A program made the translations under genes and the position numbers. The notes under the pieces are model-generated. The model was not told the DNA's origin. It was given only the letters and a program-made list of their open reading frames with translations, and made no database searches. From positions 1 through 6,414 of the forward strand of contig ONFK01000094.1 in the NCBI GenBank assembly GCA_900317065.1: a stretch of 6,414 nucleotides of DNA, in the 5' to 3' direction. The stretch's first letter is position 1. Each line of letters begins with the position of its first letter. The stretch is from an uncultured Bacteroidales bacterium (GTDB taxonomy: Bacteria > Bacteroidota > Bacteroidia > Bacteroidales > UBA932). Positions 1 to 6,414 of this stretch are shown here, piece after piece.

Positions 1-757
1 TGGCCGCCACGCTGCCGCTGCTTCCGAGGGCGGACAGCGTCCCCAGCAGGTGCCCGTCCGCTGCCGCCGCCAGCGAGGCCTGCCAGGACCGTCCGCCGTA
101 GCCGGCAGCCATTCCCCTCCACGAAGGGCTCCAGGAGCCTGTTGCGGAGAAAGCCGAGGCGTTCTTGCTGAAGCCTGAGGTCGATGAAAAGCCGCTCAGC
201 GAGAAGCCGCTCCATTCGAGCAGACCCTGCCCGAATCTGGCATTGAAATCCCCCAGTACCATCTTCCAGGGCCGTTTACCGTAAATGCTGATGCTTCCGG
301 TAAGTTCAGTCTTTCCCGACAGATACAGTTCCGCCCGCTCTCCGTACATGAGGTGATATTTTCCTGAAACAGTCCGCCCGGCATCGCGGAAGACATCCCG
401 CAGCGCAAGTTCGTGCCTCAGCCTCTCCCTGCGCCTGGCGCCTGCCGGAGAATGGCTCTCGAAAGAGACGAAGAAGCGCAGAGCCTCCGAGAGTTCCGGC
501 GTAAACCCGGGCACAGTTCCGAGTTCCGCCGCCGACAGAATATCCCCCGTGCGCGAAATGTAGTCCTGCAGGCTTGCCGCCTGATACTCGCTGAACAAGC
601 CGCAGGAACGCAGCCTGCCGGCAGATGCGACATTTATACATACAGGATGCGATGCAAGGGCTTCGAAACGCTCGAGCTCGCTCTCGTCCAATTCTTCCAG
701 GCTTCCTGCCCCGGTCAGGACCAGGATGGCTTCCATCAACGAAATCAACAGTCTCAT
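1..757 (-). CDS. Secreted helix-hairpin-helix protein with probable outer-membrane C-terminal region (partial, 3' end off window)
   Basis: The frame is open from an ATG at 757 to the left edge, giving 252 residues without a stop. Residues 1-19 resemble a signal peptide: an Arg at 2, then a hydrophobic run ending in TGAGS. An acidic stretch (20-34) follows. Residues 37-100 form a ComEA-like tandem helix-hairpin-helix region with the Bacteroidota pattern HPVCINVASAGRLRSCGLF, then GDILSAAELGTVPGF. A basic patch ARRRERLR lies at 107-114. From about 130 the chain alternates polar and hydrophobic/aromatic residues, with LGDFNARFGQGLLEWSGF at 168-185, which recalls the transmembrane beta-barrel part of large Bacteroidota proteins annotated only as helix-hairpin-helix proteins. 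The canonical GIG DNA-contact loops are not evident, so DNA binding is doubtful. A second in-frame ATG lies at 736, but it would cut the signal peptide. It is divergent from hpt. Family assignment is by pattern memory; the function is unknown. Confidence 0.78.
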   Translation of the reverse strand, partial: MRLLISLMEAILVLTGAGSLEELDESELERFEALASHPVCINVASAGRLRSCGLFSEYQAASLQDYISRTGDILSAAELGTVPGFTPELSEALRFFVSFESHSPAGARRRERLRHELALRDVFRDAGRTVSGKYHLMYGERAELYLSGKTELTGSISIYGKRPWKMVLGDFNARFGQGLLEWSGFSLSGFSSTSGFSKNASAFSATGSWSPSWRGMAAGYGGRSWQASLAAAADGHLLGTLSALGSSGSVAA

Positions 758-872
758 GGGCGCAAGATAAGGAGGTGGAAAGACAATGTCAATCAAAAAA
801 ATGCATTGTAAAAACTTTTTTTAAGTTTCCGTATCGGAAATATTTGTAACTTTATGCACTCATTCATCAAAA
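758..872. promoter_or_regulatory. Divergent intergenic region between the helix-hairpin-helix gene and hpt, with candidate hpt promoter
   Basis: This 115-bp AT-rich gap separates two divergent genes and must hold both their promoters. On the plus strand two near-matches to the Bacteroidota -7 box TAnnTTTG are visible: AATATTTG (839-846) and TAACTTTA (847-854), each one base off. Possible -33 elements are T-rich (TTTT around 816-819, or TTTC at 826-829), none an exact TTTG. Transcription would start near 850-860, giving a short leader before the hpt ATG at 873. No clear Shine-Dalgarno is seen, which is usual in Bacteroidota. I could not pick a convincing promoter for the minus-strand gene. Confidence 0.4.
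826..840. repeat. 15-bp palindrome upstream of hpt (possible operator)
   Basis: TTTCCG (826-831) and CGGAAA (835-840) are perfect inverted repeats around the 3-base centre TAT. The dyad sits just upstream of, and partly overlaps, the candidate -7 boxes of hpt, a position suited to a regulator binding site. It is too AT-rich and short to be a good terminator. The assignment as an operator is inference from position only. Confidence 0.35.
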
Positions 873-1439
873 ATGGATAAAGTTTACATTCACGACAAGG
901 CATTCGTGCCTTTCATGCCCTACGGGCAAATCTCCAAACTCATTGACGGAGTGGCAGATAAACTTAACAAAGACTTCTGTACCACAGGTCTCACCTACAC
1001 CGAAGCCGGCCAGACCGACATTCCAGTACTGCTCTGCGTCCTCCACGGATCAATCATGTTCACCGGCGAGCTCATGAAACGCCTGAATTTCCCTGTCGAA
1101 CTTGCTTCGATGAAACTTTCCTCCTACGTCGGCACGACGTCCACCGGAGTCATCCGCGAGACCATGCCCCTCACGACCGACATAAAAGGCAGGACCGTCA
1201 TTGTCTGCGAGGATATCGTCGACACGGGGAACACCATCGTGGAACTCAAGCAGAAACTCCTTGACAAAGGAGCAAAGGACGTGCGTCTGTGCACCATGCT
1301 CCTCAAGCCCGAGGTGTTCTGCGGCCGTTGCAAACTCGATTATGTGGGAGCGGAGATCCCCAACCGTTTCATCGTAGGCTTCGGACTCGATTACGACGAA
1401 CTCGGGCGCAACCTGAAGGATATCTATGTTTTAGAATAA
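873..1439 (+). CDS. hpt: Hypoxanthine phosphoribosyltransferase
   Basis: This cytoplasmic purine salvage enzyme transfers phosphoribose from PRPP to hypoxanthine and/or guanine to make IMP/GMP. The protein has 188 residues, a little longer than the usual 175-180. Visible motifs in order: the pyrophosphate loop VLHGS (56-60); the flexible active-site loop SSYVGTTSTG (83-92); the PRPP signature VIVCEDIVDTGNT (109-121) with E113, D114 and the presumed base D117; and the purine pocket KLDYVGAEIPNRF (154-166) with K154, continuing to LDYDE with D173. The pyrophosphate-loop residue is His58, where human HGPRT has Lys and many bacteria have Arg or Asn. The ATG at 873 is preceded by an A-rich tract rather than a Shine-Dalgarno. 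adk starts 6 bp after its stop, so the two are very likely co-transcribed. Specificity between hypoxanthine and guanine cannot be read from the sequence. Confidence 0.96.
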   Translation: MDKVYIHDKAFVPFMPYGQISKLIDGVADKLNKDFCTTGLTYTEAGQTDIPVLLCVLHGSIMFTGELMKRLNFPVELASMKLSSYVGTTSTGVIRETMPLTTDIKGRTVIVCEDIVDTGNTIVELKQKLLDKGAKDVRLCTMLLKPEVFCGRCKLDYVGAEIPNRFIVGFGLDYDELGRNLKDIYVLE

Positions 1440-1445
1440 AACAAT

Positions 1446-2018
1446 ATGAAGTATTTCATCATGTTCGGCCCTCCCGGGGCTGGAAAAGGGACTCACGCAG
1501 CCCCGATGGTAAAGAGGTATAATCTCAAGCACATCTCTACCGGTGAACTGCTCCGCAGCGAGATTGCAGCCGGCACGCAACTGGGCAAACAGGCCCAGGC
1601 CCTTATTGAAAAAGGAGACTTCGTACCCGATGTAGTGGTCGAAGGAATGATAACCAACTGCTTTGCAGCCAATTCACACGTGAACGGATTCCTCCTCGAC
1701 GGTTTCCCCCGCACAATCCAGCAGGCCATCGACCTGGATGAAATGCTGGAATCCCGGGACGAATACGTCACCGGAGTTATCTCTCTCATGATTCCAGACG
1801 ATGAGATCAAGGCCCGCATCAAGGGACGCGCCCTCATCGAAGGCCGTGCAGACGACGCCAACGACGAAACAATCGCCAACCGTATCCGCACCTATCACGA
1901 GAAGACCGAACCCCTTATCCAGATTTACAAGGAAAAGGGCATTTATCACGAGATAAACGGCCTCGGCACCATCGAAGAAGTGCAGAAGCGCGTTTTCGAC
2001 CTCATGGACACTCTATAG
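1446..2018 (+). CDS. adk: Adenylate kinase (short-LID form)
   Basis: This cytoplasmic enzyme catalyses ATP + AMP = 2 ADP and balances adenylate pools. The protein is complete at 190 residues. The P-loop GPPGAGKGT is at 8-16, the AMP-binding STGELLR at 31-37, the family signature LLDGFPRT at 83-90, and the LID/catalytic arginine region GRALIEGRADDANDETIANR at 127-146. The LID is short, with no four-cysteine zinc site, which fits the ~190-residue class. The start ATG lies 6 bp after the hpt stop, so this is the second gene of a purine pair. In several Bacteroidota I recall obgE following adk; here the next gene is instead convergent murF, only 2 bp away. Any adk terminator must therefore lie inside the murF coding region. 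Confidence 0.96.
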   Translation: MKYFIMFGPPGAGKGTHAAPMVKRYNLKHISTGELLRSEIAAGTQLGKQAQALIEKGDFVPDVVVEGMITNCFAANSHVNGFLLDGFPRTIQQAIDLDEMLESRDEYVTGVISLMIPDDEIKARIKGRALIEGRADDANDETIANRIRTYHEKTEPLIQIYKEKGIYHEINGLGTIEEVQKRVFDLMDTL

Positions 2019-2020
2019 TA

Positions 2021-3409
2021 TCAGAGTTCGGGAATCGTTTTCTCCATCCTTATTCCGCGGGAACCCTTCACCAGAATGGTTTTTCCGCGGAATATTTGTG
2101 AGTTGGCCCGGATGAAAGCCGCAAGATCGTCGGAAGTGGGGAAGCAGCCGAGGATCAGCGGGTCATCTACGGCCGCCTTGCCGAATTCCTCCCCTACCAG
2201 GTAGGCGGGGATGCCGGCCGCGATCAGTTTGCGGACTATGCCCTTGTGCTCTTCGGCAGATGCCTCTCCGAGTTCACGCATATCTCCGAGCAGGGCAAGT
2301 TTGAAGGGAGCCTGCATGGCCGCAAGATTGTCGACCGCGAGCCCCATGGAACTGGGATTGGCGTTATATGCATCCACGATAAGGGTATTGCGTTCCGTCT
2401 TGACCAACTGCGAACGGCTGTTGGACGGCACATAGGCTTCCAGAGCCCTGATGGCATCCGCCTTCGGCACGCCGAAATACTGCGAGATGGAGAAAGCCGC
2501 CAGCACGTTGTCGGCATTGTAGGCGCCTACGAGACGGGTACGGATGACGTCCTTTCCTACCCGCAGCGAAAGGAAGGGGTTCTCCTCGCTCGTGGGAAGG
2601 ACTTCCGCATCCATCGATTCCATGCTGAATTCCCACTGATGGCAGTGCTGCGCACGGGCTGCGGCGGCAAGGTCGGGGTGACCGGTATTCACGAAAATGA
2701 CGGACCCTTCATGCGCTCCCAGCCACTTGTAGAGCTCGGTCTTCGCGGCCAGCACGCCTTCGTAGGATCCGAACCCGAGGAGATGGGCCTTTCCCACATT
2801 GGTGATGTAGCCGTAATCCGGCCGGCTGACCTTGACGAGCTTGGCAATGTCGTCGGGATGGTTTGCGCCCATCTCCACCACGGCCATTTCCGTGTCGGGG
2901 GCCATGGAGAGCAGTGTGAGCGGCACGCCTATGTCGTTGTTGAGGTTGCCCTTGGTGGCAGCGACCTTGAACTTCGCACTCAATGCGGCGGTGATAAGTT
3001 CCTTGGTGGTGGTTTTCCCGTTTGTGCCGGTCAGTCCGATTACCGGAATCCCCAGGGTCTCGCGGTGATGCACCGCCAGCGCCTGAAGAGTCTTGAACGG
3101 ATCTTCAACCGGAATGATTCTGCCATCCGCGACGGGCAAAGGGCCCGGCAGTGTCCCGCAAGGGGAACCCTGTCCGGGCATTGCCCGTCCGCATGCCTCC
3201 CCGGGCATCATTCCGGCGGCAGCTGCCCAGTCGCTGTTGACTACGGCATAGGCCGCGCCGGCCTCGAGGGCCTTCAGAGCATAATCGTTCCCGTCGAAAT
3301 TCTCTCCCCGGAGAGCAAAAAACATGGCTCCCGCAGGAATTGTGCGGCTGTCGGTACTCACCTGATACCCGCAGTCGCAGTATAGCTTGTAAAGTTCTTC
3401 GATACTCAT
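2021..3409 (-). CDS. murF: UDP-N-acetylmuramoyl-tripeptide--D-alanyl-D-alanine ligase
   Basis: MurF adds D-Ala-D-Ala to UDP-MurNAc-tripeptide with ATP, the last cytoplasmic step of peptidoglycan precursor synthesis. I take the start at 3409 (462 residues): it gives the normal [10 protein letters not shown] beginning and its ATG overlaps the dut stop as ATGA. A longer frame to 3478 would overlap dut by 73 bp and add atypical Arg-rich sequence. The N-terminal UDP-sugar domain has DSR at 20-22. The P-loop [10 protein letters not shown] is at 128-137, [10 protein letters not shown] at 152-161, the metal-site region [12 protein letters not shown] at 177-188, [12 protein letters not shown] at 204-215, [10 protein letters not shown] at 346-355 and GDMRELG at 375-381, completing the central and C-terminal domains. 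The oddity is a Pro/Gly/Cys-rich stretch at about 66-92 in the linker before the P-loop, which I do not expect in the family. It is the last gene of the minus operon and converges on adk with a 2-bp gap. Confidence 0.95.
   Translation of the reverse strand: MSIEELYKLYCDCGYQVSTDSRTIPAGAMFFALRGENFDGNDYALKALEAGAAYAVVNSDWAAAAGMMPGEACGRAMPGQGSPCGTLPGPLPVADGRIIPVEDPFKTLQALAVHHRETLGIPVIGLTGTNGKTTTKELITAALSAKFKVAATKGNLNNDIGVPLTLLSMAPDTEMAVVEMGANHPDDIAKLVKVSRPDYGYITNVGKAHLLGFGSYEGVLAAKTELYKWLGAHEGSVIFVNTGHPDLAAAARAQHCHQWEFSMESMDAEVLPTSEENPFLSLRVGKDVIRTRLVGAYNADNVLAAFSISQYFGVPKADAIRALEAYVPSNSRSQLVKTERNTLIVDAYNANPSSMGLAVDNLAAMQAPFKLALLGDMRELGEASAEEHKGIVRKLIAAGIPAYLVGEEFGKAAVDDPLILGCFPTSDDLAAFIRANSQIFRGKTILVKGSRGIRMEKTIPEL
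2051..2094. terminator. Hairpin in the 3' end of murF, candidate terminator for adk
   Basis: TATTCCGCGG (2051-2060) and CCGCGGAATA (2085-2094) are perfect 10-bp inverted repeats. Inside, AACC (2062-2065) can pair with GGTT (2078-2081), leaving a 12-nt loop. It begins 32 bp past the adk stop. On the plus strand it is followed by only TTTGTG, so the U-tract is poor. Both arms encode Arg-Gly within murF (RGK and SRGIR), so codon coincidence is possible. It is the only good candidate I see for ending adk transcription. Confidence 0.3.
3131..3208 (-). repeat. GC-rich degenerate tandem repeat and imperfect palindrome forming an in-frame insertion in murF
   Basis: Read on the minus strand, a 27-nt unit (3208-3182, encoding MPGEACGRA) is followed by a related 33-nt unit (3181-3149, encoding [11 protein letters not shown]), then a partial third copy (from 3148, PGPLP). 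The first two share ATGCCCGG, then AGG, then TGCGG, with a 6-nt length difference. Overlapping this is a long imperfect dyad: GACGGGCAA (3131-3139) with TTGCCCGTC (3181-3189), GCCCGG (3143-3148) with CCGGGC (3174-3179), CAG (3149-3151) with CTG (3170-3172), and TCCC (3154-3157) with GGGA (3163-3166). The reading frame of murF is kept throughout. Confidence 0.7.
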
Positions 3410-3840
3410 TTTGTACCCGTGCTGCCGAAGCCCCCTTCCCCGCGCTCGGTTGCGCCAAGTTCGGAGACTTCTTCCCAATCTATCTTCTCATGCTTTGCAA
3501 GCACCAGCTGGGCGATACGCTCGCCTGGCTCGACAGTGAACGGCTCGTCCGAAAGGTTTACCAGAATCACGTTCACCTCGCCGCGGTAATCGGCGTCGAT
3601 GGTGCCGGGGGTATTCAGAACCGTTATCCCTTTCTTTGCGGCAAGACCGCTGCGGGGGCGCACCTGCACCTCATATCCAACCGGAATCTCGAGATACAGC
3701 CCCGTCGGAATCATGGCGCGCTGAAGAGGCTTCAGCACGACGGGCGATTCAAGGGAAGCTCGCACGTCCATTCCGGCAGATGCCAGGGTGGCGTACTGAG
3801 GAAGGGCGTTGCCGCCCTTGTTAACAACCTTCACTGTCAT
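3406..3840 (-). CDS. dut: Deoxyuridine 5'-triphosphate nucleotidohydrolase (dUTPase)
   Basis: dUTPase hydrolyses dUTP to dUMP and pyrophosphate, keeping uracil out of DNA and supplying the thymidylate precursor; the family works as a cytoplasmic homotrimer. The protein has 144 residues, normal for the family, and all five motifs are present: I AGMDVRA (22-28), [10 protein letters not shown] (61-68), [14 protein letters not shown] (79-89) with catalytic D82 and Y85, [11 protein letters not shown] (106-114) and [11 protein letters not shown] (133-142), the mobile C-terminal arm. I chose the ATG at 3840 because it overlaps the preceding permease stop by one base (TAATG) and gives the standard N terminus ahead of NALPQYAT. 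The same frame extends to 4008, but that part lies inside the permease and is not dUTPase-like. Its stop overlaps the murF ATG. Confidence 0.96.
   Translation of the reverse strand: MTVKVVNKGGNALPQYATLASAGMDVRASLESPVVLKPLQRAMIPTGLYLEIPVGYEVQVRPRSGLAAKKGITVLNTPGTIDADYRGEVNVILVNLSDEPFTVEPGERIAQLVLAKHEKIDWEEVSELGATERGEGGFGSTGTK
3802..3819 (-). repeat. Strong hairpin with GCAA tetraloop just inside dut
   Basis: In the mRNA sense (minus strand) AAGGGCG-GCAA-CGCCCTT forms a perfect 7-bp stem closed by a GNRA-type tetraloop, starting about 21 nt after the dut start codon. It encodes KGGNAL, within a part of dUTPase with conserved residues, so it may be a coding coincidence. If it folds it could affect initiation on dut, which is coupled to the upstream stop by a TAATG overlap. 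Confidence 0.35.
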
Positions 3841-4912
3841 TATTTCTGTGCTTTTGTATAAAGGAAAACTGTAATCAATGCAAACACCAGGTTCGGTATC
3901 CAGAGGGCTATCGAAGCCGGCATGGTGCCGGCATACACGAACATCTGGGAGAAACGCAGGAAGAGTATGTACGTGAAAGCCAGGGCGATGCCTACGCCGA
4001 GGTTCCATCCTATGCCTCCGCGTTTCTTGCGCGAAGACAGGCAGACGCCCATGATTGTCAGGATGATGGCGGAGAAAGGCATGGCAAAGCGGTTATGCAG
4101 CTCTATCTCCGCGAACATGACGTTCGCGTCGCCTCGCATTTCCTGCGTCTCGATAAGCTGGTTCAGGTCTTTGATCGGCAGTGTCTCCACCGTTTTTTCG
4201 TTGCGGTAGAAATCGGTTACCGTGAGTTCTATGACCGTATCCTTCTTCTCGCCGCTGGTGATATGGTCTTCGAGCCCGGAGGCATAGTCGCGTATGAACC
4301 AGTTGCGGAGCCTCCAACACTGCTGCGTGCTGTCCCACACTGCGGAATCAGCCTCAAGCTTGCTCTTCAGCTTGTTGTCTTCTATGGTTTCGAGTGTGAA
4401 CTTGTAGGCGGTATTGTTCCAGCGGCTGAAAGACTCCACATACACGAACTGCCCAGGTGCTATCTGGTAGTGGACATTGCGGAACTTGATGGTCTTGTTC
4501 TTGATATATTTCTCCTCGAAAGCCGTCCTGGTGACGTTCGAGCGGGGAATCACATACAGATTGAGGCCGAGCGAGAGCAGGGCAATCAGTATGGCGCACC
4601 CCACATACGGCAGGAGTATGCGTCCGTAACTGATGCCTCCCGAGAGCATTGCGATGAATTCCGAGTTGGCCGCCATCCTGGAAGTGAAGAAAATCACCGT
4701 GATGAACACGAACAGGGGGCTGAACATGTTCACGAAATACGGCACGAAGTTCACGTAATAGTCCAGGATTATGGCTTTTAGAGGAGCCTCGTTCTTCACG
4801 AAATAATCCACCTTCTCGGAAATGTCGAAGATTATGACGATGCCGATGATGAGCAGCAACGCCATGAAGAAGGTCGTGATGAACTTCTTGGATATGTAGA
4901 GGTCCAGTTTCC

Positions 4913-4916
<4 letters not shown>
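3840..4916 (-). CDS. lptG: LptF/LptG (YjgP/YjgQ) family lipopolysaccharide export permease
   Basis: This inner-membrane protein is the kind that partners with LptB ATPase to pull lipopolysaccharide from the inner membrane into the LptC/A/D bridge. The protein is complete at 358 residues. Six hydrophobic segments are visible at about 12-31, 55-79, 99-123, 278-295, 304-325 and 336-353, split three plus three around a periplasmic domain (about 130-270) rich in beta-strand-like sequence, as in the family's jellyroll. The cytoplasmic coupling region [20 protein letters not shown] (80-99) follows segment 2. The start at 4916 overlaps the tgt stop as ATGA and gives the usual [12 protein letters not shown]; a longer frame to 4955 adds only sequence antiphase to tgt. 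Bacteroidota often carry more than one member of this family, so LptG rather than LptF is a best guess; the tgt neighbour is a familiar arrangement in this phylum. Confidence 0.88.
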
Positions 4917-6043
<1,127 letters not shown>

Positions 6044-6044
6044 C

Positions 6045-6078
6045 TTTCAAAGATAAGCAAAATAACTCAATAATTTTG
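6045..6078 (+). promoter_or_regulatory. Candidate birA promoter
   Basis: An exact TAnnTTTG box, TAATTTTG (6071-6078), lies 12 bases before the birA ATG at 6091. A TTTC at 6045-6048, 22 nt upstream, is a possible one-off -33 element. The predicted leader is under 10 nt. AAAGGA (6081-6086) could serve as a weak Shine-Dalgarno. The elements interleave with those of the tgt promoter on the other strand. Confidence 0.5.
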
Positions 6079-6083
6079 CCAAA
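6048..6083 (-). promoter_or_regulatory. Candidate promoter of the tgt-lptG-dut-murF operon
   Basis: On the minus strand an exact Bacteroidota -7 box, TATCTTTG (6055-6048), ends only four bases before the tgt ATG at 6043. A TTTG (6083-6080) lies 24 nt upstream as a -33 candidate, slightly beyond the usual 19-21 spacing. Transcription would begin at or within a few bases of the start codon, implying a leaderless or near-leaderless message. The start codon itself is well supported by family N-terminal similarity. Confidence 0.5.
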
Positions 6084-6090
6084 GGACAAT

Positions 6091-6414
6091 ATGACAGAAA
6101 AACTTGACATAAGATGGATGAAGGTCACCGATTCCACAAACAACAGGGCTCTGGAGGGCATACCTTCTGAAAAAGACAGAACCGTATGGGCGGCTGAATT
6201 CCAGACCGCAGGCAGAGGACAGAGAGGTAATGTATGGAAAGCCGATGAGGCTCAAAACCTTACATTCTCCATACTGTTCAAGCCGGAATTCATTCTGGCC
6301 AAAGACCAGTTCATAGTTTCTGTGGCGGTAACCCTAGGTCTGGAGAGCTATCTGGGCAAAAAAGGTGTCAACTGCAAAATCAAGTGGCCAAACGACATCT
6401 ACTGGCGCGACAGC
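6091..6414 (+). CDS. birA: Biotin--[acetyl-CoA-carboxylase] ligase, N-terminal part (3' end off window)
   Basis: This cytoplasmic enzyme activates biotin to biotinyl-AMP and transfers it to a lysine of biotin carrier proteins. The frame is open from 6091 through the last base, giving the first 108 residues. It begins directly in the catalytic domain: DSTN (14-17), the biotin/AMP loop QTAGRGQRGNVW (38-49), FSILFKP (59-65) and KWPNDIYW (98-105). The N-terminal winged-helix DNA-binding domain of E. coli BirA is absent, so it is a monofunctional group I-type ligase rather than a biotin operon repressor. The ATG at 6091 fits the short N terminus usual for this form. It is divergent from tgt across 47 bp. 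The C-terminal domain cannot be judged. Codon use looks more AT-rich than in the GC-rich helix-hairpin-helix gene at the left. Confidence 0.92.
   Translation, partial: MTEKLDIRWMKVTDSTNNRALEGIPSEKDRTVWAAEFQTAGRGQRGNVWKADEAQNLTFSILFKPEFILAKDQFIVSVAVTLGLESYLGKKGVNCKIKWPNDIYWRDS

Noticed and set aside
431..444. Tandem GCGCCTG GCGCCTG
   Set aside because: Two copies of a 7-mer in GC-rich coding sequence encoding an Arg-rich patch; likely chance or simple slippage.
413..811. Plus-strand frame of 132 codons at the left, and minus-strand frames at 196-408, 306-641 and 418-633
   Set aside because: All overlap the continuous helix-hairpin-helix gene on the minus strand (757 to 1), which has a signal peptide and recognisable domain pattern.
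2246..3385. A 379-codon open frame on the plus strand, antisense to murF
   Set aside because: It is fully contained in murF, whose motifs are unambiguous. The translation shows no recognisable domain and is explained by GC-rich codon bias leaving the opposite frame free of stops.
3410..3478. N-terminal extension of murF to an upstream ATG
   Set aside because: The added Arg-rich 23 residues lie within dut and are unlike MurF; the ATGA overlap at 3406-3409 gives a normal start.
4095..4781. A 228-codon plus-strand frame antisense to the lptG-type permease
   Set aside because: The opposite strand encodes a clear six-helix permease. This frame is acidic and His-rich with no family resemblance.
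6067..6255. Minus-strand frame of 62 codons over the birA start
   Set aside because: It is antisense to clear biotin ligase motifs and has no support of its own.

Overview
This window looks like a chromosomal housekeeping segment from a GC-rich member of the Bacteroidota, most likely the Bacteroidales. The supporting signs are the typical Bacteroidota form of Tgt, an adjacent tgt/YjgP-YjgQ permease/dut/murF run, a BirA without an N-terminal helix-turn-helix, few Shine-Dalgarno sequences, and -7 promoter boxes of the TAnnTTTG type. I see no phage, IS element, CRISPR array, tRNA or rRNA. Genus cannot be fixed from this sequence.

Layout. Positions 1-757 (minus) hold the N-terminal part of a secreted helix-hairpin-helix protein with a likely outer-membrane C-terminal region; it runs off the left edge. 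A 115-bp intergenic region (758-872) carries a 15-bp palindrome and weak promoter boxes. The purine salvage/nucleotide pair hpt (873-1439) and adk (1446-2018) follows on the plus strand. Only 2 bp after adk stops, the convergent murF gene ends. The minus-strand cluster reads, in transcription order, tgt (6043-4913), lptG-type permease (4916-3840), dut (3840-3406) and murF (3409-2021). Each junction overlaps by 4, 1 and 4 bp, so this is almost certainly one translationally coupled operon. A 47-bp divergent promoter region separates tgt from birA (6091 to the right edge, plus strand).

How the genes work together. hpt and adk feed purine nucleotide pools. The minus operon joins tRNA queuosine modification, lipopolysaccharide export, dUTP removal and the last cytoplasmic step of peptidoglycan precursor synthesis, which is a growth/envelope set rather than a single pathway. 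birA attaches biotin to carboxylase carrier proteins.

The window is mostly ordinary core genome. The most unusual element is a Pro/Gly/Cys-rich insertion of about 27 residues in the MurF interdomain linker, built from a degenerate 27-33 nt tandem repeat and overlapping a long imperfect palindrome. Also worth a look are the Tgt without its three zinc cysteines, the nearly leaderless overlapping tgt/birA promoters, and the helix-hairpin-helix/outer-membrane protein. I did not find a convincing new defence or mobile system.
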